DNA of 64,000 nt from Agrocybe praecox (lineage: Eukaryota > Basidiomycota > Agaricomycetes > Agaricales > Agrocybaceae), in assembly GCA_964017145.1 (NCBI GenBank), contig OZ024846.1, forward strand, positions 1,364,001 to 1,428,000, in the 5' to 3' direction. Within the stretch, counting starts at the first letter, position 1. Every line of letters begins with the position of its first letter. Below the pieces are notes generated by a model that saw only the letters and a list, made by a program, of their open reading frames with translations, did no database searches and was not told the origin of the DNA. Position numbers and translations under genes: made by a program. This document shows positions 36,337 through 47,390 of the stretch, piece after piece.

Positions 36337-38541
36337 ATTGGTCGGTCTCTTTTTGTCTCTTGTCTGCCTCAGTCTATCTTCCGTCGCTTTTTTCTTCTTG
36401 CATTTTTTCGGTTATTATTTTTCTCTCTCACTTTCCTCTTTTTTCTTCGAAAAATGTCCGTGTATGTACTTAACCTTATAATTCAGTATTCCAATCATTT
36501 CTCTACATTTTAGTCTCTCGTCCATCATCTTATCTTCCACGAACTTCGCGATCTTTGACAGGCTTCGTTTCACATGGGTGTGATATCTTTTCTATAGACC
36601 AGGCTTGGTCTTAATTCCGACATCGTGGACTCTTTCCCAAGTGCTTTTCTATTCGAATGCGGTTTAAGGCTTCTGACTCGTCAAGGATTCGATGGCCTAC
36701 ATATAGACAACCACGAGGTGGCCTGAGTATCGACATGAGAAGCTGTCGAGGTGTCGTCTGCCCTGTCGGTGCTATGTATATGTATCGACTCTGCCGGTAT
36801 GGGGCACAGAGCGCAGGTCTATGAATGGATAAGTCCATTAGGCCTGCAAATGGCCTGCTATTTAGACTCATTATGCTTCCCAAGGGCAAGGATGCGGGGA
36901 CATGATTTGGCATGCCGTTAAACTTGCAATGGACATTGATCCCCTATGCTATTCAAGATAGTTTGAACGTATTCTTGTGCCAAGTGTCTCAGCATGGAAG
37001 TTTGTAGTATGTACGTGGTTGCCATAGGCCGCCATCTGCCAATGCCAACAGTGATACTGCTGAAGCTTACTTACATGGGTATGGATGTACATAGTAGAGC
37101 CTCTTACAGTGGCAGAGTCATCCATTCGTTCCATTCATGCCCGAGTGCGTGATTAGGTACTTTTGATACATGAAGTCGGCGAAACTTGATGGCCATGGGA
37201 TGCTATTTGTGCAAACGCATAGATACTCACGAGCATACAGGAGAGTTAATGTGAGCTTTAGATCGATGATGCGGTATGTGGATCTGGTATTATTGTCACT
37301 GTTCATCATTGGTCCGATGCACAAATGTAAGTACAAGACTTTGGTGCGCTTGCAAGAGTCTGAGTCAGAGGGTGAGCTTGAGTTTTGGTGGGCTTGATTG
37401 CGTGTTAACGTCAAGAATTTTTATCGAGTGCCATCGATACCAAGGGTTAACTTCGGCCGTCCATCAGAATTGGTGGTGTCTAGTTAGCCAGATAAGAGAT
37501 GCTGATACATCCAATGGAATCGTTCATGTCAGAGTAGGTGAGAATTTTGCTTTGCTCTCGTCTGTCAGTGGAAGGTTTACTTCGAAAAAATGTAAGTAGG
37601 TGGGGCACCAGGCGTTCTGCCAGAGAGATCAGGCATTGGCCCATGGGTTTGGGTAAATATTCGATTCAAAGTGCTCGAGGTTGAGGTTGAGTATAATAAC
37701 GAGCTCTTCTTGATGCGATATCTATTGAGACGTTGGGGGGCGAGCATTGAAGTAGCTAAGGGGGGCCATATGAGATCTAGGATAGGAGTGGGATAGATCC
37801 GTAGGGCTTTCGTGCATCATGACACTCATCATCCGTCGTCGGGGCTCGGCCTGTTTTGTATTCATCATATTTCCATAACTATTGAAGTAGCATCAAAAGA
37901 GATATTGGATTTATTTCGGTCCAACAATAAGGAGGGATGTTTTGGCTGCGTGAATTGGAGCAACTTGACGTAGCAAAAGCGCCTACAAGTGTTGATGGAA
38001 TATCAAGTCCCGAAGGCAGAAATCAGCAAGATGAAAGGCGTCGGCAGGAGTAACCCGGGCGTGCGCCTAGAAGATCACCGAAATTGGATGAACGTATGTT
38101 GTTTCGGGATACGCGAGAGAGCACGATGCAGAACACGTTGCAATTGCCGGCACAGGTGCGGGAAATAGGATTGGAGCTTGATTTGGTACAAAGAAAAGAA
38201 AAGAAAAAGAAAAAAAACAGGCTTTGATAAATTGTTGAAGCAATGCGGAGCAAGTAATAGCGCTCAGCAGGACTCAGGAGAGTCTGGCGGCGTCGTCAAT
38301 CAGGGAAATGAATTATTTATTATTAAAAATTTATGTACCTAAAAGTTAAAATAAATATGGCAACCCATACGTGGCTAGGCGGAGTGCGAAAAAAGGAAGT
38401 AGTGGGGGTTTCCCTGGGAGGCCCACTCCCCCATCAATCAATACTACTTGCATTGTCCTCCCTCCTCCATCCCGTTAATTTTCTTTTCTTTTTTCTTCTA
38501 TTTTCCTTTCGCCCGTGGTCGTCGTGGCCGACGTCGTTGAA
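36337..38541. other. Intergenic, 2.2 kb, no gene seen
   Basis: The first ~150 bp is a pyrimidine-rich IWS1 3' flank. The rest carries only short overlapping frames on both strands with no recognisable content. The part before 38541 is pyrimidine-rich and probably the promoter and 5' UTR of the next gene. Confidence 0.45.
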
Positions 38542-40978
38542 ATGCAGACACAGCGCGGCGGATTATCACCTTTGACTGTCCCCACAATGCCCCACCGTCG
38601 CTCGTCGCTATTGTCCATCAACTCGGCCGCCTCTCCTCGCACACCAAGAAGCTGTCGCTCTCCCTCATTATATTATCCAGCTCATAGAAAGAGCACAGAC
38701 AGCTGGAATAGCTCCAATGCAGACGACATGGACGTGGAATGGAAGCAAGAACACGTTCTTCTCCTTTCACGAGTGCGTTTGGTCTCTTTTGCCGTGATTT
38801 CTGACATTCTCAACGCCTCTTACTATTTTTTTAGACCCTCGACGCGTTACCTGCTCATCTAGTCACTCCTTTCAATGGTCCTGTCCCTCCATCTAATCTC
38901 CTGGACAAAATCGCTCGCGGTGTCTCCGAAGCGAAAGGTCCCTTGGATTGGCCGTACTCTATACGTGCCACACGCGTTAAACTTCTTGAGCTTGCACGCG
39001 CCCATGCGAAGGAGGAGGCTGTAGCTGAGAAACGAAGGCATCATGCCATTGAGGAAGAGATTGAGATTGACGATGGTTCCAGTTACTCGTATTTTCATGA
39101 AGGTGAAGACAAGCCCATCACTGGTGTCGGTATCGGTCCTCGTCGCCCCCTTTATCGTCAGTCGAGCATGGATTTCATAAGGCCTGGTCCAGCTGATGTC
39201 AAAGATAATGCCAATATTGCTCGGTATGTGGGTTTCGTTTTCGGCTGCATGCAGGTGTCCTCATATTTGCATGGCTCCTTGATGATAGGCTTTCGAACCG
39301 TCTCCAACACACTGATCGGGTCTTCCCAAACCCGAGCTATCACCCATACTCTCGTATTCCTCGTTTGCAACAAATGAACCGTCGATCCTCATCGCCACCT
39401 CATCCCACTGACGTTCCCGCTCTGATAAGCCCGTCAACACCAAGCTCAACTACTGTTAACAGTCTTTCATCCCTTTCCTCTGGTCTTCCAATGCTCAGAC
39501 GCTCAGCCTCCAGCGTATCCTCTGGGTCGCTTCTTAGTGCCAGTAGCAGTGGTATGCCCTTGACTGACCCTCGCATACAACGCATTAGGCGCTCCGACTC
39601 GTTTTGCTCCAACACTCCTCCACCCCCGCCTCCGAAAGATTTGCCCTCCAGCAAAATAGGGCTCAAGCGTGCACCATCTTATGGTGCTTTGGCACAAGAA
39701 GCGAGACAAGAGGCGATTGCCACGGACCGCGTACACGAACGTCAACTCTCTGGGTCTTATCCTTCTTCGGACGAAGAAGAGAAAGCCCGTACGCGCCATG
39801 CTAAGAAGTTGCGGACGAAGACCGGTATCGCCCAACCACCAGCAGCTTCTCCTCTCAAACAATCCAGCGCATCCTCTGCGCCATTGCCACCACCGTCGTC
39901 ACCAACAACCCCACAGCCGAAGGTTGCGAAAGGTCCCGGAGCCCTTCCAGTGAAAGTTCGCGGCGGTAGCCCAGTTACTACGGCTCCTTCTAACACAAAT
40001 CATGTTCGTGCAGGTGGCACCTTGGGCAACTTGTCTTTAGATGGCTCCTCTTCGGTGAAGCCAGGCGGACATCCTAGCAGAAAGGAAGGTGTGGATTCAG
40101 CTCAACGCAGTAGAAAGAAGAGTAGCAGCGCGGCTGTTGTTGGGTTAGGTTTAGGTTTGCCCAGCGCTGACTTGGGTCCTGATGTGGACATGGACAAGAA
40201 AGCGGAGGGCAAGAACAGGAGCGTTCAAACCAAGGTCAGCAATAAGACGGCAGAGACAAGTAAAATAGGCAAGACCCACACGGAGAAGGACAAGGCACAC
40301 AGGGAGCGAGAGAAGTGCAAAAACATCGATGTTGACAAGACTGGTGAAGTTATGAAGAAGAAACTATTGCCAATGAACTTGCAAAGGAATCCAAGCATGT
40401 TTGGGGCCGAGTTGCCGTGTCTGAAGTCTCAGAACAGTGAAAACAATACGGTTCATGGTGGCACAAACAATCACGGATACAATAGCGGGGCACTCAGCGC
40501 ATCTCCTCTGTTGATGCCAGCTGCGGTGACCAAAACAAGAATGCAGTCGCCGAGCGCAAAACTTGCCTTGTCACCATTGTCACCGTCTTTGACGTTGTCC
40601 CCAGGAGTGTCACCCGTCACTAGGAAGAAAACAGCTTTGTCGCCCTCCGCCAATATCTTCAACAGCTCGCGCTCTCCTTCGCCGTCTCCATATTCACCAT
40701 GTCTGCCGCCGCCTGTTTCACCGACCCCGTCTTCTCCGACTACCCAACGCGTTCGCACCTTACGTCGTGTCCGCCGTCTCGCTCCTACGGCCCCTGGTAG
40801 GAGAATCTCTTTCAACAGCCTGAAAGCACCTGAACATGCTCGTGGTTCCTCCACCTCTGGAGACGATGCCGATATGGAATGTGATGAAGAGGCGGAGCCC
40901 ATACTTCTCGCGAGTCCTGTCGGTATGAAGTCGAAAGGTTTGGGAACAAGCCTTGGCAGCGCTTTTCAGTTGCTCTAA
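38542..40978 (+). CDS. Large disordered Ser/Pro-rich protein of unknown function
   Basis: Three exons (38542-38772, 38835-39223, 39289-40978) join in phase to about 769 residues. Residues ~75-150 look ordered: LDALPAHLVTPFNGPVPPSN and LDWPYSIRATRVKLLELARA, then a charged helix ending in EEEIEIDDG. The remainder is low complexity, with Ser runs, PPPPPPP, Lys-rich blocks and many SP/TP dipeptides that could be phosphorylation sites. A Pro/Ser stretch near the end precedes an Arg-rich patch (RVRTLRRVRRLAP). No catalytic domain is visible. A nuclear or scaffolding role is possible but unproven. A second ATG at 38587 is also a plausible start. Confidence 0.75.
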
Positions 40979-43806
40979 TCTTATCTGAATTGCCTATTCT
41001 GCGACAAGCCACAACCCTACTTTGTCTTCCTTGCTCTTAGGAAAGGGAGCTTACCGAAAATGAAGAAAGGACCATCGAATTCTAATACAAGTCTTCGAAT
41101 TAACAACCAAGAAAATACTAAATCCCCAATGCGAAACAAACAACTTCCCTGGAAAGAAATCAAATCAACTCTGTGTATATTTTTCTCGTCAAATCTGTAC
41201 CACCACCGCCGATGTTTCTCAACCAAAAGGATACCGATAAACGAACACTCCGTTCAACTGGCAAATGCCAAATACCAAAGTCACTCGACATCAGTGTCCC
41301 AGTCGCCGCGACTGGCAACGCAATCAACCGATCATTGAACTCACTTTTCCCCCCGACTCTAACTTGTCATTTACAGCTACAGTCATCCGACTTGCGTTCC
41401 CCATCTCCCGCAACCCCTCAATCTAGCGCTCCAGAAATACTCACTCCCCATACATCATTCTAACCCTAATGCTGCACAGCTCAAAGGGCGACTGAACAAA
41501 CTGCGCTATATTATCTCACTCTTCATGCTCCTTATACCTTTGCACTGCACTAGCTGCCATCTCGCGTAATATGCTATATCGTTCACATCATATACTACCG
41601 CCTCACCTAACGATGTACATACCCAGCATGCACTCTCGTCCAACCCCACGCGATACCCCTCTCGCCACTGTCTCCTGAAGATCCATCACATTCTTGTCTC
41701 TGGTGTCCCTATTCTGTTTCTTTTTGGAACTTCCTCTCTTTCCTTCTAAATTTGTAACACCACAACAGCTTCTCAGCATGTACACACTCTCATTTCCCTG
41801 TTCAAACTTTCTTGCGGATTTCACCAATTTTCCCTTCCACGCTCATTGATGTCTAACACATTCCATTTCGACAAACTACCTCATTCATTTTACATTCTAT
41901 CACACTTATCATTTTTGCATTTCAGCATCTCCACATTCATTTATCATCTTCCCATTGAAACTCAAGCCACCCTCATCGGAAACCCCTCGCTTTGGACGAG
42001 CGTGTATCATCACCCTCATAAACCATCTCTCCCTTATTCTTACCTCGCCTGGTCGCAATCGACACATACCCTATCCATCACATCCTCCCATCTCGCGGTA
42101 AACAGCATTGCAAACCATTCTCCTTCTCCACGATCCTTCAACCCGAGTTTGTTGGATCAAATAGCCAAAACCTTTTTATTTTCTCTTTAGATCAATTCTG
42201 GGCCGGTTCTACGACATCATCTTTTCTCCTAACTAATCTTTCTTTTTCCAACATACTGCTTTTCACCATGCATTCATTGTCTATTGCGTATTTGCTTCTT
42301 CTGCACATTTGATGACCGACTGACTACATACTTGACACTGTTCATACATTTTTTTCTTCGCGGTCGCTTTTTTCTTTATTAGCCATCTAGGTTTCTTCTT
42401 TCGACTTCGTGCTTCGTATATTCGATTTCGCCTTCGGTTGAGTATGATACACGCGTCTTTCTTTCTTCCTTTCTGTATTTTCATTCCACTAAACTCCCTC
42501 TTTTTCACCTCGGCCATTTTGACTACTTTTATAGTCACTGTATTCTTTGCCGTTTATGGTGGGTCAGTGGTAGTTGTTGCATACATACTCATTTCAGTTT
42601 GCGTTCCACTTTCTGATATTCATATTCATTCCATTTTTTCTTTTACCAAATCCAAGGCACTCATTATCTACCTACCTACATACAAGATGTGTTACTTATT
42701 CATCTCCTATCAATAAGTATAACATAATGATTTGTAAAATAAGCATAGCGATCAGTGAGGTTTCTGTATGGTTGCTTCAATAGAGCCTTACGTCGATTGT
42801 ATACATCTCGACAAGAATTATTTGAAGGAAGACTTAGGAAACACTTGTCCGACTTTCTCTTAATGGTTATGAAATTGTTCCTCAAGGGGAGATAGAAGCA
42901 TGTAGCTTGAACGCCGATGTTTTCGACACGATGACCTGCGCAGAAACCCTCAAATCGTGCCCATACCTCCGAGGATAGTAACACCTCTGATGTGGTGTAA
43001 GACTCCCTTAAGCTCGGTTTGTACTGTCCTTCACATGTCGAGAGAAAGAAAACAACCGTGATGCACGGTGATCGATCCTGGGCGGCTTATAGAAAGGTTA
43101 CACGTCTACTTCATTTGTCGCATAAAAACTGCGAGCCTCGAGGTATCTTTGTTATGAAATCAGTGTTTGCGTGCTCTACCGTCAACGTCGGTTATACGGA
43201 TCTTGAACCTGGTCATCAAAGGCCACCGGCTGATCAGTGAGAGCCTGAACATGTCCAAATACCACGTAGAAAGGAGCCTCAAGGGCAGGTGTTGACCACA
43301 GTTAATGATTGCTTGCAGAGTGATGGTTGGCACAGGTAGGTTAAAGCCATCGCATTTAACGGTACCGCTTGCGAGAATCCTTTGTGAATCCGGAGAAAAT
43401 TGATAGGGCCGCGTTGGACCTTGGCTCATCGCATAAATAACGCGACAGCCATGTGTTCGTGAATACTGAACAAGGGAGTTAAAGGTAGCGATTCGTCCCG
43501 ACTCTGGAAAAACGGCGAGCCAGAGTATGATTTAGTTGTTATTAGCAAGGATGACCAAACATCTGGATAAAAAAACTCTCTAGACAGATGCGAGATAAAG
43601 GTTTCTGGGAGCTTTTATGAGTTTTCTTTTGTGTATATTGTGTATAATAAAAGGATACACTGTGGACAGCTTTAATCTCTGATAAACAACGACGTCAGGA
43701 TGATCAACCCTTTCATTGCAATTGAAGCAATTAATTTGCTTAACACTTACAATATGTCCCGCACTGGTTACACCTTGCCCACAGCGAATCTGTCTCTTCA
43801 CCGAAA
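40979..43806. other. Non-coding stretch, 2.8 kb, strongly pyrimidine-rich in the middle
   Basis: From about 41.3 to 42.7 kb the plus strand is mostly C and T. This produces long open frames on the plus strand with many Ser, Leu, Phe and Pro codons, but no domain and no splice partners. From 42.7 to 43.8 kb the base use is normal. A 90-codon minus frame with an ATG at 43429 (MSQGPTRPYQFSPDSQRI...) extends upstream as open frame to about 43540 and could be part of a gene or an eroded gene, but I recognise no family. Confidence 0.4.
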
Positions 43807-44115
43807 TCAATCTTCTGCCCCAGCTGCAGCGCCTAACTTCTCTTGTCGGCGTATCCTTAACTCCTGGCGCCTTTGAGCAAGGAGTTCACCGGAGTATGTT
43901 TCCCAAGTATGTGCGAGGTATCCAATGTATCCAAAAACGCCCATAGCCAGTAGATGTCCTCCAGGGTCTGGTGCAACGCTTAATACAATTATTTCAGTAG
44001 ACGTTTGCATATTATACTCACTAGAGTAGAGGTTCCGCTTCTGGATGCTCAGCTGGCCAACTCTGGCAGCAAATCCAACGAACGAAAAACCAATGATGTT
44101 GGCGAGTAATGACAT
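43807..44115 (-). CDS. Small membrane protein, probably mitochondrial, 84 residues
   Basis: Two exons (44115-44022 and 43967-43807) join in phase. The protein starts MSLLANIIGFSFVGFAARVG, continues IQKRNLYSNPGGHLLAMGVF and GYIGYLAHTWETYSG, then has a charged helix full of Arg, Gln and Glu. Two short hydrophobic stretches separated by a basic turn fit a small inner-mitochondrial-membrane protein. It recalls small fungal proteins annotated as accessory subunits of respiratory complexes. I am not certain which, so no symbol is given. It is divergent from the TPR gene, with 230 bp between starts. Confidence 0.75.
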   Translation of the reverse strand: MSLLANIIGFSFVGFAARVGQLSIQKRNLYSSEYNMQTSTEIIVLSVAPDPGGHLLAMGVFGYIGYLAHTWETYSGELLAQRRQELRIRRQEKLGAAAGAED

Positions 44116-44345
44116 TTTGTGGAACGACGGCTACTCTGTCGAACAACGCCAACGACCGTGACCTGGTCGGAAGTAGCCAAGCAATCACACACACAAGACG
44201 ACACAGCCACAAACGCGATAATATTAAGCACCCATCCCTGACTCGGGCTGCACACAATAAGTTACACGTTTTCTTTCTCTTCTCTTCCATACCCTTCCAT
44301 ATCTTCCACTCTTACTCGTCGTTTACAACAACACCTGAACGCGAA
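44116..44345. promoter_or_regulatory. Shared divergent promoter (84-residue protein and TPR protein)
   Basis: 230 bp between opposing start codons. The right half is pyrimidine-rich, ending at the TPR gene ATG. Both promoters are inferred to lie here. Confidence 0.5.
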
Positions 44346-45385
44346 ATGGCCGATAATGACCTTGATCTTTCATCATCAACCTCGCACAAGCTTGCTACAG
44401 CTAAACAAAAGAAAGATAGTGGGGACCAGGCTTTCAAGCTTGGGAATACCAAAGATGGTGAGATTATCATCCGACTCTGGGCGTTTGTCCATGCTAATCC
44501 AAATGAATGTAGCCCTGAAAGCTTATCATGAGGTGAGAGCTGCATCTCTCGTAATGTTGTAAATAGATTTACTCAACAAGGCTGTTAGGCGCTTCTATAT
44601 CTCCTTGGACTAGACAAGTACGCACCTACGAAAACTGGCTAGTGGCACATCCTTAAACTAATAAAATACGTAGAAACGCGTTGAAGAGCGTCGGGATCTC
44701 ATCAACGCCTGTTTCCAGTGGCAGTGGTAATGACTCCCAAGGAAAGGAGAAGACGGAAGTTCGTAATGAGATCAACTTGGTTGTAGTACAGTGATTAATC
44801 CACCATTAGGTCGACGAGATACTTGAGAAGATATACGCGAACATGTCTGCTTGCCATCTCAAAAATCAGAATTGGAAACGAGCTGTAGAAACAGCAGACA
44901 AGGTGCTCTAGAAACCCCCCATAATAATACCAAACAAATATTTCATGCTCAATGATATTTTTATAGGCACTTGCCAAGAACGAGAACAATTTTAAGGCCA
45001 TGTTCCGTAAAGGAAAAGGTCTCGGAGAACAAGGATTTTTTGAAAAATCGGTCAAGGTGCTAGAAGACCTCAAGACAAAAAACCCTACAGGTAATTTTGT
45101 TCGCAGTCTTATATTCTTGAGTGGGAAGATAATGACATTTGGATCAGATGCTGCTTTGGTTGATCAGGAAATTGTGCGACTGCGTGCTATTGATAACGAG
45201 AGAGAGCGGCTGCATAAGAAGAAAATGAAAGGTCCGCCAATCCAATTGTTCTAGCTCATCGGAAAATCTAAAGTACTGTTTTAGGGTTCCTCAACAAAGC
45301 AGAGAAGAAGGGCGAAGCCCTTTTTGATGAATCTACGGAGCCAACTATTATCAAATCTGCTTTCATCGAGGAAGTCAAGGATTAG
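44346..45385 (+). CDS. Tetratricopeptide-repeat (TPR) protein
   Basis: Eight exons (44346-44457, 44513-44532, 44589-44617, 44674-44758, 44810-44902, 44967-45090, 45148-45231, 45285-45385) join in phase to about 215 residues. Exons 2 and 3 are only 20 and 29 nt. Three TPR units can be read: KKDSGDQAFKLGNTKDALKAY with ALLYLLGL; IYANMSACHLKNQNWKRAVE with TADKALAKN; and FKAMFRKGKGLGEQGFFEKS with VKVLEDLKTKNP. A charged C-terminal helix follows. The arrangement resembles the TPR domain of immunophilin-type co-chaperones (FKBP, TTC families) that bind Hsp90 or Hsp70 tails, but no isomerase domain is present. The co-chaperone role is inferred. Confidence 0.88.
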
Positions 45386-45632
45386 TTGTGCTGATGACGT
45401 TTGAATTTGTTTTTCTTGTTTTCTTGCTGCTTTCTTTTTCTGTATCTAATAGCTTCATCGTTCTTGTTTCAAGTTGGTTTGGTGCTGGGGTCTTTTGCTT
45501 GCAAAAAATCTCATCGTGTGCTCCTGCAATCGACCACTCAGTCTTCTCCTTGTACATATCACTATATGCAATATACATATGTCGCATCATGCAATATTTA
45601 TTTAAATAACAAAAAACTCCACGGCCATGTCT

Positions 45633-47035
45633 TCAGGTCAACTTCACGACTTCCATATTTACGAAGTTATCGGTCTCGAATCCGTTCTCAGGTCGCTTGA
45701 CAACTCCTGCCTTTTCGAGAACACTATTGATACCAACCACGGTTTAGCGCTCTTGAGCGACATGATGCATATAATTAGAATTACCTTAGAGTGTCAGTAA
45801 TGACGTTGGCCGGGATTTCTGAACAATTCTGGGGATATTTGACTGTCTTTAACCAGGCCTAATAGCACAACAACTTCTGTTAACCATTCGTGAAATATTT
45901 GATGTGTTAATTATTTATTACCTCAATATCTTCTTTGGAATATCCAAACTTTTGTTCGATGAATGGAATGTTGGCAGTTTTGCGAGATTCTTCAGAATTG
46001 AACGCATTGACATAGGACGACAATCCATTCAAGAAAGAAGTGAGGGCGACCGATTTTGCACGTTCAGGATGTGCTGCAATTAACCACGAAGGCCAAGGTG
46101 TTGGGACGGATCCAATCTGTTGGCTTTGCTTCAATACACCTTCAATTTGTAGCAAATATGCAGACTCACAAATCGAGCTTCTCCTCCATCAACAAAAGGT
46201 TTCGTGGTGAACCATTCCCACATAAAGGCGCTTGTCGAGCCATCATTGACAGAGTCAATAAGACCTCTGATGTCATTGTTTACTTTGAGAGGCATTTTGT
46301 TCGTTTCAATGGATGTTCGCATCTAACTTCGATACAGTACCTTGAAACTTCAGGTCCTCTGTGGGCCATCCCTGCTGAAGAGCCATGACATATGCCATCG
46401 TGAAACTTCCGCTTTCAAATTCGTTTGCATCAGCCAGTAATCAATGTTTTTTTTATTTAAAAAAAAGGTACCTTCCATATCGAGAAATTCCTATGGTCGT
46501 GTCTTTCAAATCAGAAATGCTTTTGTATTTGGATTCAGTGCCAGTGATAACGGCCCTGTTGATGATTCCAGAAGTTCAGAAGGAGACTACTGGGATAAAA
46601 GCAAAGCTAACCAGTTCAGTGGGGTCGAAACAAAGCTGCCGACAAGTTTGTAGGCCTTCGATCCATTTGCGATACCAGAAATAAGAGGATCGGTAAGAGC
46701 GCTATGAAAGAGATCGTATATGAGCTACGAGAAAGCATAAAACAGTGGTTGCCAAAGTGTGCATCGACCCACATTGCCACGTCGATTTCATCGTTAGTCA
46801 ATCGTGAAATTAGTTGCCCAGTTCCACCTATTTATTGCGTCAATTGACTGCGTGTCAATGAAAATTAAGGACATTGACTTGGGCATTCGACGAGTGTAAA
46901 CGTCTTGCCAGCATCTTTGTCTGCAAACTGAAGCAGTGGGCTAGAAAAGTGTTCACGGACTAATCTCAATTAATAACGAATTATATCAACAAAATGGTAG
47001 GTGAAGAACGCACCGTATCCAATTCTCAGAGGCAT
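45633..47035 (-). CDS. Periplasmic-binding-protein-like (type 2, Ca3427/THI5-like) protein
   Basis: About nine short minus-strand exons can be chained from ATG 47035 to TGA 45633, giving about 291 residues. Key stretches are PLRIGYVREHFSSPLLQFAD, GTGQLISRLTNDEIDVAIAL, LKDTTIGISRYGSGSFTMAY and DGSTSAFMWEWFTTKPFVD. SVPTPWPSWLIAAHPERAKS and KEDIEAWLKTVKYPQNCSEI follow. This is the two-lobed substrate-binding fold seen in bacterial nitrate/sulfonate/taurine ABC receptors and fungal THI5. The layout is closest to the fungal Ca3427-type proteins. There is no signal peptide and no ABC transporter nearby, so it is probably cytosolic. Its ligand is unknown. Several acceptors are AAG or TAG, so exact joints need RNA support. 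Confidence 0.8.
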
Positions 47036-47390
47036 CTTGAGGTGTATTTAATAAGTCTCCCAGGCAGTTATGTATTTGAGGTTTATGGGGATCTAGTTCA
47101 CGGAACTGACTTCTGAAGTTATTGGATAAGGAGAGGGAGTCGGCACGTAATCATCATGAGAGATCTAAATTGTAATCTTTTCACTGTGACGCTGTAGATA
47201 TGACTAGTCACACCACCATGATGTGACTTACCGTTGCGAGTTTGTGTCACGTTAGTCGCGATTTGAACGCGAACACATGAGTGATTTCAGATTTATACAT
47301 CCACGCCGACGAATGATCTGGATATCTTACTTCGAATTCTCCTCACGTCACAAGTAATCCTCTTGGTAGATCCTTTAGTCAGCCATTAGC
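47036..47390. promoter_or_regulatory. Divergent upstream region of the PBP-like gene and TERT
   Basis: 355 bp between opposing start codons; both promoters are inferred here. It includes several short imperfect palindromes rich in GTGAC/GTCAC. No factor can be assigned. Confidence 0.4.

Noticed and set aside
41846..42716. Long plus-strand frames with hydrophobic character
   Set aside because: They arise from the C/T-rich strand, are not joined by compatible splice sites and show no family signature.
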